The notes: generated by a model from the sequence alone, not told the origin. Counted from the stretch's first letter, positions 42,778 through 52,182 are shown. The stretch is DNA of 64,000 bases from UBA11222 sp049323435 (GCA_049323435.1 JBMOMX010000012.1:324371-388370); one strand, 5' to 3'. Translations and numbers: made by a program.

Positions 42778-43545
42778 ATGGATTTCGCAACAATTTTTGG
42801 ACTGGGCGGCGGAATAGTTCTGGTCATGCTGGCGATCTTGCTTGGCGGATCGGCCATGGCGTTTATCGATATTCCTTCGCTGATCATAGTTTTCGGAGGA
42901 ACCTTTGCGGTTACCATGATCTCCTTTTCCATTCCCGAAATTTTAAATACCCAGCGCCTGATCATGCAGACGATTTTTATGCCCAGAGACGATGTCCAGA
43001 ATATTGCGCGCGAAGTAATTGCCATTTCCGAACGCGCAAGGCGCCAGGGGGAAAAGGACATCGAACGCATGATGCGCAGTATTAACGATAAGCCCATGCT
43101 GGCACGCGGTTTTGCCATGATTCTGGACGGTATCCCATCAACCGATATTGAACGTATTTTACGTCAGGAAGTGACCGCGATGGTCAACCGCCATACCAGG
43201 AGCGCCGGTGTGTTGCGGCGCGCCGCCGAAGTGGCTCCCGCGATGGGGTTGATTGGAACATTGGTCGGGCTGGTGCAATTGCTTGGCAATTTACAGCAGC
43301 CTGAAAGCATTGGACCCGCAATGGCGCTGGCGCTGCTGACGACCTTATACGGCGCCATTCTAGCCAATATGGTGTTTGTGCCGCTGGCGTCAAAGCTGGA
43401 ACGCAACTCGATCAATGAAGCGATGGTGTTGAATGTATACGCTATCGGCGCAACTTCCATCAGCCGGCAGGAAAATCCCAGACGGCTTGAAATGCTTATC
43501 AACGCTATTCTGCCGCCAGCAAAACGTGTCCGCTACTTTGATTGA
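42778..43545 (+). CDS. motA: Flagellar motor stator protein MotA (PomA/MotP-like)
   Basis: The roughly 256-residue protein has four membrane segments: residues 8-25 (GGGIVLVMLAILLGG), about 30-50 (FIDIPSLIIVFGGTFAVTMI), about 150-170 (APAMGLIGTLVGLVQLLG) and about 180-203 (ALALLTTLYGAILANMVFVPLA). These match the stator A subunit of the PomA size class. ATG 42778 is preferred because AGGG lies 9 bases upstream. No motB follows, so the partner is elsewhere. Confidence 0.92.
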   Translation: MDFATIFGLGGGIVLVMLAILLGGSAMAFIDIPSLIIVFGGTFAVTMISFSIPEILNTQRLIMQTIFMPRDDVQNIAREVIAISERARRQGEKDIERMMRSINDKPMLARGFAMILDGIPSTDIERILRQEVTAMVNRHTRSAGVLRRAAEVAPAMGLIGTLVGLVQLLGNLQQPESIGPAMALALLTTLYGAILANMVFVPLASKLERNSINEAMVLNVYAIGATSISRQENPRRLEMLINAILPPAKRVRYFD

Positions 43546-43569
43546 CTGCCGCTTTAAGGAGAATAAAAA

Positions 43570-44955
43570 ATGCGCGTTCTGATTATCGGAAATTTAAATG
43601 GAGAGCTTGGGGCGGCTTCAAAAATCGCCATTGAAAAAGGCGCCAAGGTTTCCATTGCCGGCTCCATTGAAGATGCGATTGCGTCCTTGCGCGATGGGCG
43701 CGGCGCTGATCTGCTGATGGTGGATGTCAGTCTCGATATAGCAAGGCTGATCAAACAGCTTGATGCGGAACATATTCACGTCCCCGTCGCCGCCTGCGGC
43801 ATAAATACGGATCCTGATCAGGCTGCCAAGGCCATCCGCGACGGCGCAAAAGAATATATTCCTTTGCCGCCCGATGCGGTTTTGATTGCCGCCATTCTGG
43901 AAGCGGTTTCGGATGAAACCCACAAGGTAATTTATTCCGATCCCGCCATGGCGGCGGTGTTACGCATGGCCGACCAGATCGCGCCGAGCGAAGCCAGCAT
44001 TCTGATAACGGGCGAATCCGGCACCGGCAAGGAAGTCATGGCCAGGTATGTGCATCGCAAGTCAAAGCGCGCGGACATGCCTTTTATTTCAGTGAACTGC
44101 GCCGCAATCCCGGAAAATCTGCTGGAGTCGGAACTTTTCGGGCATGAAAAAGGGGCATTTACCGGGGCTGTCGCCAGGCGCATTGGCAAGTTCGAGGAAG
44201 CTGGCGGCGGCACCATGCTGCTGGATGAAATCAGCGAAATGGACATCCGGCTTCAGGCAAAATTGCTGCGCGCGCTTCAGGAACGTGAAATCGACCGTGT
44301 CGGCGGCGGCAGGCCTATCAAGGTTGATATAAGGGTTATCGCCACCTCAAACATTGATCTGTTCCAGGCAGTGCGTAACGGTAGATTCCGTGAGGATCTG
44401 CTGTACCGGTTGAATGTCGTCAATCTGTCTATCCCGCCCTTGCGCTCGCGCCAGCAGGATATTTTTGCACTGGCTAAATATTTTGTTGAAAAATACGCCA
44501 AGGCCAATGGACTGCCGGTAAAGCCTATTTCAGCGGCAAGCCGGCAGCTTTTGCAAAGCCACCTCTGGAAGGGAAATGTACGCGAACTGGAAAATACCAT
44601 GCATCGCGCATTGCTGCTGTCGCAGGAGAATGAGATTGAACCGGCTGCCATCGTGTTACCGGACGGGTCGGCGCAACATAATATGATTTTGACAGGTTCT
44701 GCTGCCGGTCCGGCCGCACGCGCGGCTTCGGCAGCGGAAGATACTGTACGCGGCATGGTTGGGCGCACCGTTGCCGATGTCGAGCAGGATCTGATTTTGA
44801 ATACGCTTAATCACTGTCTTGGCAATCGCACGCATGCCGCAAATATTCTTGGCATATCCATCCGGACCCTGCGCAATAAATTGAACGCCTACAGGGATTC
44901 AGGCGTTCCAGTCCCGGCGCCGGTTAATGATTTCATGGAGCGGGTCAGCATTTGA
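43570..44955 (+). CDS. flbD: Sigma-54-dependent flagellar regulator FlbD
   Basis: The 461-residue protein has a receiver-like domain (1-120), AAA+ sigma-54 activator domain (about 135-370; GESGTGKE Walker A, GAFTGA loop, GGTMLLDEISEM Walker B) and a Fis-type helix-turn-helix (NHCLGNRTHAANILGISIRTLRNKL). The receiver has an Asp at 52 but lacks the acidic pair near residue 8 and the usual Lys-Pro, as in Caulobacter FlbD, which is controlled by FliX. It should activate the promoters at 33173 and 33393. Confidence 0.93.
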   Translation: MRVLIIGNLNGELGAASKIAIEKGAKVSIAGSIEDAIASLRDGRGADLLMVDVSLDIARLIKQLDAEHIHVPVAACGINTDPDQAAKAIRDGAKEYIPLPPDAVLIAAILEAVSDETHKVIYSDPAMAAVLRMADQIAPSEASILITGESGTGKEVMARYVHRKSKRADMPFISVNCAAIPENLLESELFGHEKGAFTGAVARRIGKFEEAGGGTMLLDEISEMDIRLQAKLLRALQEREIDRVGGGRPIKVDIRVIATSNIDLFQAVRNGRFREDLLYRLNVVNLSIPPLRSRQQDIFALAKYFVEKYAKANGLPVKPISAASRQLLQSHLWKGNVRELENTMHRALLLSQENEIEPAAIVLPDGSAQHNMILTGSAAGPAARAASAAEDTVRGMVGRTVADVEQDLILNTLNHCLGNRTHAANILGISIRTLRNKLNAYRDSGVPVPAPVNDFMERVSI

Positions 44956-44998
44956 ATTTTGATTCAGGCATCCGGCGCGGCACAAAGAAAGTCATTAT

Positions 44999-47110
44999 AT
45001 GAGTGATAGTAACGCGGCACCCTCACCTTTATTGTCAGGCGCCGGTCTGCTGAAGAGCTTCCAGGCCGCCACGATGACCGGTGAAATCGGCCTTGCGCTG
45101 GGCATTATCGGTATTCTGGCGGTGCTGATAATTCCGTTGCCATCCGCTTTGCTTGATTTTGCCCTTACATTTTCGATCACTTTTTCAGTGCTGATCCTGA
45201 TGACCGCGCTGTTTATTGAAAAGCCTTTGGATTTTAGCGCTTTTCCGATTGTTCTGCTGATCTCCACAATGCTGCGTTTATCGCTCAATCTTGCTTCGAC
45301 CCGGCTAATATTAGCGGAGGGCCATACCGGCGAAGAGGCTGCTGGCAGAGTCATTCAGGCCTTTGGCAATCTGGTGATGGAGGGCAATTTCGTCATAGGT
45401 ATCATCGTTTTCGCCATTTTGATGATTGTCAATTTTGTAGTTATTACGAAGGGCTCAGGCCGTATTGCCGAAGTCGCCGCAAGGTTCAGTCTGGACGCCA
45501 TGCCCGGCAAACAGATGGCCATCGACGCCGATCTCAGCGCCGGATTGATAGATGAAGCTTCCGCCAAATTTCGCCGCAAGCAATTGGAAGATGAATCCTC
45601 ATTCTTTGGCGCCATGGATGGCGCGGCGAAATTTGTCCGGGGTGACGCCATTGCCGGCCTGATGATCACCTTCATCAATATTATCGGCGGCATTATCATT
45701 GGCATGGCGCAGAAAGGCCTCAGCTTCTCCGAAGCGGGCAGCACCTACACCCTTCTTACGGTTGGTGACGGGCTGGTGACACAGATACCGGCATTGATCG
45801 TATCGACCGCCGCCGGCCTGCTGGTGTCCAAGGCCGGTGTAACCGGCGCCGCCGACAAGGTGCTGGTGACGCAACTTTCGGGATATCCGCAGGCGCTGGG
45901 CCTGTCGTCGTTTCTGCTTGGCTTGATGGGCCTGCTTCCCGGCATGCCCTTGCTGCCATTTGTGGTGCTATCGGCAGGCACCGGCTGGCTGGCCTGGTAT
46001 GTCTCAAAACACAAGGCCGCGAATCTCAAGTTCGCAGCCGACGAGCAGATCAGGGCTGCGCTACCCGCCATTACAGAAGACTCCATTCAAACGGCACTGG
46101 CCATTGACGATTTGCGGCTTGAACTGGGATATGGGCTGTTACCGCTGATAAATGAGAAAAGTGATCATCCGCTGACGGATCAAATCAAGGCGTTGCGGCG
46201 GCAGATTGCATCCGAAATGGGATTTGTCATGCCGTCGGTGCGTATTTTGGACAATATACAACTTCCGGCAAATGGCTATGTTATCCGGGTAAAAGAAGTC
46301 GAGGCCGGAAGCGGAGAACTGAAGCTTGGTCATCTGCTGGTAATGGACCCCAAGGGCATGCCTATTGATCTGCCGGGCGTTGAAACCAGAGAACCTACAT
46401 TCGGCATGCCCGCAAAGTGGATTGACGAAGGCCTGAGCATGGAAGCGTCTTTCCGCGGCTATACTGTTGTTGATCCGCCGACCGTGATTACAACGCATCT
46501 GACCGAAACCGTACAGCAGAATATGCGCGAATTACTCTCCTATGGTGAAACACGCAAGCTTCTGGATGATCTGCCTTCAGCGCATCAGAAACTGCTGGAC
46601 GACATTGCGCCCTCACAAATTACTTTGTCCGGTATTCAGCGCGTATTGCAAACGCTGCTGGGGGAACGGGTTTCCATCCGCGATCTTCCCACCATATTGG
46701 AAGGTATTTCCGAAGCCATCGGATTCAGCCAGAATATTGGCGCCATCACTGAACATGTGCGCGCGCGGCTGTCGCGCCAGATCTGCCATCAAAATTTGAG
46801 CCCCAATGGTTATGTGCTGCTGATCAGCCTGTCACCGGAATGGGAACAGTCCTTTGCCGAATCCATTATTGGACAGGGCGATGACCGGCAGCTGGCAATG
46901 CAACCCAGCCGGTTACAGGAATTTATCGGTCTGGTGCGCCTGAAATTCGATCAGGCCGCCGAAGATGGGCAGCTCCCTGCCCTGCTTTGCAGCCCGCATA
47001 TCCGTCCTTTTGTGCGTTCCATTGTTGAACGGTTCCGGCCGCAGACAAATGTTCTGTCGCAAAATGAGATTCATCCGCAGGCCCGCATCCGTACTATTGG
47101 ACAGATTTAA
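44999..47110 (+). CDS. flhA: Flagellar export gate protein FlhA
   Basis: The 703-residue protein has about eight N-terminal membrane helices with the FHIPEP-type cytoplasmic loop (RIAEVAARFSLDAMPGKQMA, DADLSAGLID) and a large C-terminal export domain (RRQIASEMGFVMPSVRILDN, NGYVIRVKE). It forms the nonameric export ring of the flagellar type III system. It follows flbD by 43 bases. Confidence 0.97.
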   Translation: MSDSNAAPSPLLSGAGLLKSFQAATMTGEIGLALGIIGILAVLIIPLPSALLDFALTFSITFSVLILMTALFIEKPLDFSAFPIVLLISTMLRLSLNLASTRLILAEGHTGEEAAGRVIQAFGNLVMEGNFVIGIIVFAILMIVNFVVITKGSGRIAEVAARFSLDAMPGKQMAIDADLSAGLIDEASAKFRRKQLEDESSFFGAMDGAAKFVRGDAIAGLMITFINIIGGIIIGMAQKGLSFSEAGSTYTLLTVGDGLVTQIPALIVSTAAGLLVSKAGVTGAADKVLVTQLSGYPQALGLSSFLLGLMGLLPGMPLLPFVVLSAGTGWLAWYVSKHKAANLKFAADEQIRAALPAITEDSIQTALAIDDLRLELGYGLLPLINEKSDHPLTDQIKALRRQIASEMGFVMPSVRILDNIQLPANGYVIRVKEVEAGSGELKLGHLLVMDPKGMPIDLPGVETREPTFGMPAKWIDEGLSMEASFRGYTVVDPPTVITTHLTETVQQNMRELLSYGETRKLLDDLPSAHQKLLDDIAPSQITLSGIQRVLQTLLGERVSIRDLPTILEGISEAIGFSQNIGAITEHVRARLSRQICHQNLSPNGYVLLISLSPEWEQSFAESIIGQGDDRQLAMQPSRLQEFIGLVRLKFDQAAEDGQLPALLCSPHIRPFVRSIVERFRPQTNVLSQNEIHPQARIRTIGQI

Positions 47111-47124
47111 AAAGGCAATATCAG

Positions 47125-48129
47125 GTGCGATTCAGAACCATAACCGCCCCCAGCATGGAAGCCGCCATAGCCGAATTACGCGCGTCGCTTGGTCCCGATG
47201 CCATTATTCTGAATAGCGAGCGGGGACGAAACGGCAATATTACCTTGCGCGCCGCATTGGAACATGCGCCAGCGGACAAGTACGCTGACAATTCCGCCAT
47301 CGCAGATGACGCGGAGATTTTTTATGATAATGATGAAGGGGATGCGCGCAGCCTGATCGATCAGGCATTGAGTTTTCATCGTACGCCTGGCGCTATTCAT
47401 TCTTTACTTCTGGAATCCGCACAGGCGCGGTCAACGAATGACGCCGTTCTGGCCCTGGCGGCGGCATTTGAAACACGCTACAGTTTTTCGCCGCTGCCCA
47501 TCCGGCCGGTGCGCCCGCTTTTGTTACTTGGCCCAGCCGGAGCTGGTAAAACTGTAACCGCGGCCAAGCTGGCGGCGCGATCTGTTCTTGCCGGGCACAA
47601 GACCGTTTTAATAACCACGGATCTGGTGCGGGCGGGCGGCGCGGATCAGCTGGCTATGTTTGCCAATTCGATGCAAGCCAGCATGTACCGCGCGGCAGAT
47701 GCCGCCGAACTTGCAGCGCTGGAAAAAAACCGCGAAGCTGAAACCACCTGCATCATCGATACGACGGGCGCATCGCCCTATAATTTGACCGATTTAAAGC
47801 TGCTTAAAAATCTGATTATGGCCATTGACTGCGATCCGGTACTGGTTCTGCCCGCTGGCGGCGATTCAGTAGAAGCCTTTGAAATTGCAAATATTTATTC
47901 CGGTCTTGGGGCGCGTGGTCTGATCGTTACCAAGCTGGATGTCACGCGGCGCATGGGCAGCATCATTGCCGCATTAGAAGGCGCCGCCATGATGCTGCAC
48001 CATGTCAGCATCACGCCTTATGTGGCAAATGGCCTTGCGCCTATTCACGCCGCCGGACTTGCGCGTCTGCTGCTGGAAGACCCAATCGAACGTAAATCCT
48101 TTAGTGATCTGGAGCGCACCGCACAATGA
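47125..48129 (+). CDS. flhF: Flagellar SRP-like GTPase FlhF
   Basis: The 334-residue protein starts at GTG 47125 and opens with a B-domain (MRFRTITAPSMEAAIAEL, LGPDAIILNS). The SRP GTPase core has GPAGAGKTVTAAKLAARS (P-loop), ITTDLVRAGGADQL, IIDTTGASPYN and IVTKLDVTRRMG. FlhF marks the pole where the flagellum is built. It overlaps flhG by 4 bases (ATGA). Confidence 0.94.
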   Translation: MRFRTITAPSMEAAIAELRASLGPDAIILNSERGRNGNITLRAALEHAPADKYADNSAIADDAEIFYDNDEGDARSLIDQALSFHRTPGAIHSLLLESAQARSTNDAVLALAAAFETRYSFSPLPIRPVRPLLLLGPAGAGKTVTAAKLAARSVLAGHKTVLITTDLVRAGGADQLAMFANSMQASMYRAADAAELAALEKNREAETTCIIDTTGASPYNLTDLKLLKNLIMAIDCDPVLVLPAGGDSVEAFEIANIYSGLGARGLIVTKLDVTRRMGSIIAALEGAAMMLHHVSITPYVANGLAPIHAAGLARLLLEDPIERKSFSDLERTAQ

Positions 48130-49019
48130 ACGACGAACCTGTATTGACTTCGCCCGCAAGAATATTGACCCCTCATGGGGATATCAACGCCGGAATGCGG
48201 ACACTTGCCAGACAGCGCAATATGATTGCCGTGGCTTCCGGCAAGGGGGGCGTCGGTAAAACCTGGTTTTCAATCACTTTGTCGCAGGCGCTGGCGGGAC
48301 TTGGCAACCGGGTGCTGCTGGTCGATGGGGATTTGGGGCTGGCCAATGTGGATGTGCAGCTTGCCATGTCGCCCATTCATGACCTTGCCAGCGTAGTGGC
48401 CGGAAAAATATCCCTGTCCAGCGCCATAACCAAATATTCCGGCGGCTCCCCGCCGTCAGCTGATGACGCCGCCGCGCCGCACCGCGCGCAATCGGGCTTT
48501 GATGTTCTGGCTGGCCGTTCAGGTTCAGGCGCGCTGGATAGTTTAAACCGCAGACAGATTGAAACCCTGTGCAATGATCTGATAAAGGCGGCATTATCCT
48601 ATGATCATCTGATCATTGATATGTCGGCCGGCATCAACAGCCATATGCAGCCTTTTTTTTCGCGCATCGGCAAGGCCATAATTGTCGTCACCGATGACCC
48701 GACATCAATTACCGACGCTTACGCCATGATTAAATTTCTGGTTTCTCTGCATCCGGAACTCGATATTCAGGTAGCGGTGAATATGGCCGATAGCAAAACC
48801 CAAGCGGAAAAAACATTCAAAACCGTGCAGCGCGCCTGCGAACAATTTTTGCATTTCAAACTGAAAATGGCAGGATATATCGTGCGTGACAAGCATGTGC
48901 CTATGGCCATACGCGCCCAGGCGCCGCTGCTGACGCGATATCCGCAAAGTGAAGCTGCTGCCTTGGTGCAACAGATCGCACAGAGCCTGCATTCCAGAAT
49001 GCCACACGGACTGATATGA
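48126..49019 (+). CDS. flhG: MinD-like flagellar number regulator FlhG/FleN
   Basis: The 297-residue ATPase has the deviant Walker A VASGKGGVGKTW, VLLVDGDLGLANVDVQL and LIIDMSAGIN, and a late VVTDDPTSITDAYAMIK. FlhG limits flagellar number and stimulates FlhF, so FlhF/FlhG together predict few, polar flagella. It overlaps the flhF stop by 4 bases. Confidence 0.93.
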   Translation: MNDEPVLTSPARILTPHGDINAGMRTLARQRNMIAVASGKGGVGKTWFSITLSQALAGLGNRVLLVDGDLGLANVDVQLAMSPIHDLASVVAGKISLSSAITKYSGGSPPSADDAAAPHRAQSGFDVLAGRSGSGALDSLNRRQIETLCNDLIKAALSYDHLIIDMSAGINSHMQPFFSRIGKAIIVVTDDPTSITDAYAMIKFLVSLHPELDIQVAVNMADSKTQAEKTFKTVQRACEQFLHFKLKMAGYIVRDKHVPMAIRAQAPLLTRYPQSEAAALVQQIAQSLHSRMPHGLI

Positions 49020-49026
49020 TCCCGCA

Positions 49027-49437
49027 ATGACACAAATGCATTCAATGGCTGTAGCGCCCGCCATGTCATCGTTACCGGTCAGATCAAATCCGCGCGCCAG
49101 CCGTGATTATATTCTGTCCCTCAGTAAAACCGTGACTGTTGTGCGGCCGGACAGCGGCGCTGCCTGTGAAATTGATATTCTTGTCCGCTATGTCCCGGAC
49201 CGCCTTATCTGCGATACTGCAAAAATGTGCGAATATTTTGAGATGATTGCTGCGCGCAACCGGGATAGCGCAGTGGAACTGGCAAACGCCATTACAGATG
49301 ATTTTTGTAATGATCTGATCCCCCGCTGGGTATGTGTCAGCCTGACACTGTCAGTAGACGGAATACAGCAAAGCGTGCTGGTCAGCGAGAAGCAGCCTTT
49401 GTGGGAAAATCCTGCGCTGCTGTCACTATCTGAATAA
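49027..49437 (+). CDS. Unnamed flagellar-operon protein resembling the QueF T-fold
   Basis: The 136-residue protein has no flagellar signature I recognise. Residues about 38-110 run parallel to QueF (7-cyano-deazaguanine reductase) in order: RPDSG where QueF has CPVTG, DILVRYVPDR where QueF has IxIxYVPD, AKMCEYFEM for SLKLYLxSF, AITDDFCNDLIPRW for IxxDLxxxxxPR, and VSLTLSVDGI for VxGxFxPRGGI. The catalytic Cys position is Arg and the ESKS motif is lost, so QueF reductase activity is unlikely. It lies 7 bases after flhG, and its stop directly abuts the fliJ stop on the other strand. Function unknown. Confidence 0.6.
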   Translation: MTQMHSMAVAPAMSSLPVRSNPRASRDYILSLSKTVTVVRPDSGAACEIDILVRYVPDRLICDTAKMCEYFEMIAARNRDSAVELANAITDDFCNDLIPRWVCVSLTLSVDGIQQSVLVSEKQPLWENPALLSLSE

Positions 49438-49872
49438 TCACCCGCGAACTGATTTTCGCTGATGGCTTTCAATGGACTGATCATCCGTTTCAATCTGCTC
49501 AATTCTCGCACGCGCTTTTTCTTTGCGCATCGCCTTATTGCTGGCGGCTATTTCGTGGCGCTTCAGGGATTTAAACGCTTCTCCTACTGCTTCCAATGCA
49601 TGAAAAATCTGCTCTTCCATCGACTCTATGGTGCGTTGAATATTTTCACGCTGCATGATCGCAGCCTGGGCGAATGCGCCATAGGCATATCCAACATCTT
49701 CCTTGCTTCCTGCAGCGGCCGTGACAAATTCCTGCTCGCGCAGGACTGCCGCTTCCACGGCCTGCTTTTGACGCTCCAGATCATCGCGCAAGGCATAAAG
49801 GCTGGCCAGATGTTTCCGTTTTTCATCTACCTGCCATTTGTGCAGACGGACTAACGTATTGCGTGGTTTCAT
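49438..49872 (-). CDS. fliJ: Flagellar export chaperone FliJ
   Basis: The 144-residue protein is almost wholly coiled coil (MKPRNTLVRLHKWQVDEKRK, then LERQKQAVEAAVLREQEF, IESMEEQIFHALEAVGEAFK) with charged heptads, the FliJ layout. FliJ links FliI to FlhA during export. It follows fliI by 12 bases on the same strand, and its stop touches the stop of the convergent gene at 49437. Confidence 0.85.
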   Translation of the reverse strand: MKPRNTLVRLHKWQVDEKRKHLASLYALRDDLERQKQAVEAAVLREQEFVTAAAGSKEDVGYAYGAFAQAAIMQRENIQRTIESMEEQIFHALEAVGEAFKSLKRHEIAASNKAMRKEKARARIEQIETDDQSIESHQRKSVRG

Positions 49873-49884
49873 TTGATTCCCTCT

Positions 49885-51240
49885 TTAGCTGAGTATCTCA
49901 GCCAATCGTAAAAACTCCGCTTCGAATTCTGTTGTTTCATCTGGTGCCTGTTCGAGAAATTGATCAAGCAGCGGAAAACGCCGCACGGCCTCATCCACTT
50001 CCGCATCTGCGCCTGGACGGTATGCGCCAAGCCGGACCATCTCCGCCATATCCTCATAAACCGCCAGTAATTTTCGTGACCGGCTGATCAAGGCCGTTTC
50101 TTCCGGCACATTGCATTTGGGCATGGTCCGCGATACGGAGCGCAGCACGTTAATCGCCGGGTAGCGGCCACGCTCGGCAATGGCGCGCTCCAGCACAATA
50201 TGCCCGTCAAGAATGGCGCGCACGGCATCCGCGACAGGTTCATTATGATCATCGCCTTCTACCAGCACTGTGAAAAGACCCGTGATGCTGCCGCGTGATT
50301 TTCCCGGTCCCGCTCTTTCCAGCAGTTTGGGCAATTCGGAAAATACGGTTGGCGTATATCCTTTGCTGGTCGGGGGCTCGCCGCCTGACAGGCCGATTTC
50401 GCGCTGCGCCATGGCAAAGCGTGTTACTGAATCCATCAGGCACAGAACATCTTTGTCCTGATCGCGGAAATATTCCGCCACAGCCAAGGTCATATAGGCG
50501 GCCTGCCGGCGCATCAGAGCGGATTCATCCGAAGTCGCAACCACAATCACGCTGTTTTTCAGGCCTTCCGGCCCGAGATTTTCTTCGATGAACTCCCGCA
50601 CTTCACGGCCCCGCTCACCAATCAGCCCGATGACCGACACATCTGAATCCGTATTCTTGGCCAGCATGGATAAAAGCACGGATTTACCCACGCCGGAGCC
50701 TGCAAAAATTCCCATGCGCTGCCCCCGGCAGCAGGTGATAAAGCTGTTGATCGCGCGCACGCCGAGATTGAGCTTGGCGCCCACTGCCTGGCGCGAATGC
50801 GCCGGAGGCGGGCTGGCGCGCAAAGGATAGCTCTCCGGACCGGCGCCAAGCGGGCCCTTGCCGTCAATGGGTTCACCCATCGCATTAATGACCCGGCCCA
50901 GCCAGCTGGCATCGGGGAAAATGACCGGGTCATGCGCCGTAATCACCACCCTGCACCCGAGGCCAATCCCTTCCAGTGGCCCAAACGCCATACAAAGCGC
51001 GCGTTCCTGGCGGAATCCGATGATCTCGCAGGCAATTTCCTGGCCATCCCGGGCAAAGATTTTACCGCGTGCGGCCACACTTACCGCGTGAATGCCGCTG
51101 ACTTCGATCAATAGTCCCTGTACGCAGACCACCCTTCCATAGAAACTGTAAGGCTGGATTCGTTCTATTTCGTCCAATAAGGCTTGCAAATTACTCTCAC
51201 CTGAATAAGCGCCAAGATCACCAGGCGATACTAGCCGCAA
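49885..51240 (-). CDS. fliI: Flagellum-specific ATPase FliI
   Basis: The 451-residue F1-beta-like ATPase has the P-loop GIFAGSGVGKSVLLS, VIGLIGERGREVREF, LCLMDSVTRFAMAQREIGLS and GSITGLFTVLVEGDDHNEPVAD. It energises early steps of flagellar type III export with FliH and FliJ. It diverges from ctrA across a 184-base AT-rich spacer. Confidence 0.97.
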   Translation of the reverse strand: MRLVSPGDLGAYSGESNLQALLDEIERIQPYSFYGRVVCVQGLLIEVSGIHAVSVAARGKIFARDGQEIACEIIGFRQERALCMAFGPLEGIGLGCRVVITAHDPVIFPDASWLGRVINAMGEPIDGKGPLGAGPESYPLRASPPPAHSRQAVGAKLNLGVRAINSFITCCRGQRMGIFAGSGVGKSVLLSMLAKNTDSDVSVIGLIGERGREVREFIEENLGPEGLKNSVIVVATSDESALMRRQAAYMTLAVAEYFRDQDKDVLCLMDSVTRFAMAQREIGLSGGEPPTSKGYTPTVFSELPKLLERAGPGKSRGSITGLFTVLVEGDDHNEPVADAVRAILDGHIVLERAIAERGRYPAINVLRSVSRTMPKCNVPEETALISRSRKLLAVYEDMAEMVRLGAYRPGADAEVDEAVRRFPLLDQFLEQAPDETTEFEAEFLRLAEILS

Positions 51241-51424
51241 CCGCTTAAAGCCACGTAAAGATTGATTTTTACATTAATATCAATTGCTTATTAGAAAATA
51301 CCGGAAAAAAAATAAAATCCCGAAAAACGAATTTTTGAGTAAAAATTTTAATGCTGTTAACATTTTTTAACTATTTTGGTTTACTGTCCCATTAACCAAA
51401 CGATAGCACGGGAAAGAGATCATC
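51241..51424. promoter_or_regulatory. AT-rich ctrA/fliI divergent control region
   Basis: TTAA half-sites occur at 51348, 51357, 51367 and 51392, with spacers of 5, 6 and 21 bases, none at the canonical N7. A TTAA-N7-TAAA near-match lies at 51245-51259 next to fliI. The region resembles an autoregulated ctrA leader, but no exact CtrA full site or GANTC methylation site is seen. Confidence 0.45.
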
Positions 51425-52132
51425 ATGCGCGTTCTCCTTATTGAAGATGATAGTGCCACCGCACAGGGTATTGAACTGATGCTGAGTCAGGCCGGATTTA
51501 ACCTCTATACGACCGATTTAGGGGAGGAGGGCGTGGATCTCGGGAAATTGTATGATTATGATATTATCATACTCGATCTGAACCTTCCCGACATGAGCGG
51601 GTTTGACGTATTGAAGAAACTACGTCAGTCGAAAATTTCCACGCCAATTTTGATCCTTTCCGGCCTTTCCGACATGGACAGCAAGGTACAGGGGCTTGGC
51701 ATCGGTGCTGACGATTTCATGACCAAACCCTTCCACAAGGACGAAATGATAGCGCGCATAAACGCCATCGTCCGCAGATCTCAGGGACATGCCCAATCGG
51801 TCATAAAGACCGGCAAACTGACCGTCAACCTGGACGCCAAGACGGTTGAGGTGGATGGACACCGGGTGCATCTGACCGGAAAAGAATATGCGATGCTGGA
51901 ACTGCTGTCGCTGCGAAAGGGAACCACCCTGACCAAAGAAATGTTCCTGAATCATCTTTATGGCGGCATGGACGAACCGGAACTCAAAATCATTGATGTG
52001 TTTATCTGCAAGCTGCGCAAGAAACTTGCCGCCGCCACCGGGACGGAACATTATATCGAAACAGTCTGGGGGCGCGGTTATGTGCTGCGCGATGCAGAAA
52101 GCCCAGCCGCAAGCAAAGAAAAAGCTGCCTGA
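51425..52132 (+). CDS. ctrA: Cell-cycle response regulator CtrA
   Basis: The 235-residue OmpR-family regulator has receiver residues DD at 8-9, phosphorylation Asp51 (IIILDLNLPDMSG), Lys in FMTKPFHKDE, and the winged-helix domain with LTGKEYAMLELLSLRKG and VFICKLRKKL, ending VWGRGYVLRD. These are near-invariant CtrA blocks. CtrA binds TTAA-N7-TTAA and controls division, motility and replication genes. It receives phosphate through ChpT (58175). It is followed by a strong bidirectional terminator. Confidence 0.97.
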   Translation: MRVLLIEDDSATAQGIELMLSQAGFNLYTTDLGEEGVDLGKLYDYDIIILDLNLPDMSGFDVLKKLRQSKISTPILILSGLSDMDSKVQGLGIGADDFMTKPFHKDEMIARINAIVRRSQGHAQSVIKTGKLTVNLDAKTVEVDGHRVHLTGKEYAMLELLSLRKGTTLTKEMFLNHLYGGMDEPELKIIDVFICKLRKKLAAATGTEHYIETVWGRGYVLRDAESPAASKEKAA

Positions 52133-52150
52133 CCATACTGACCATACAAC

Positions 52151-52182
52151 AAAAATACTCCGCAATCGCGGAGTATTTTTTT
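52151..52182. terminator. Bidirectional terminator after ctrA
   Basis: AAAAATACTCCGC-AATC-GCGGAGTATTTTTTT is a perfect stem flanked by A and T tracts, 18 bases after the ctrA stop and 86 before the end of the convergent cheR. It can terminate both transcripts. Confidence 0.9.

Noticed and set aside
51348..51370. Canonical CtrA box in the ctrA leader
   Set aside because: The TTAA half-sites are spaced by 5 and 6 bases, not 7; reported only as a half-site cluster.
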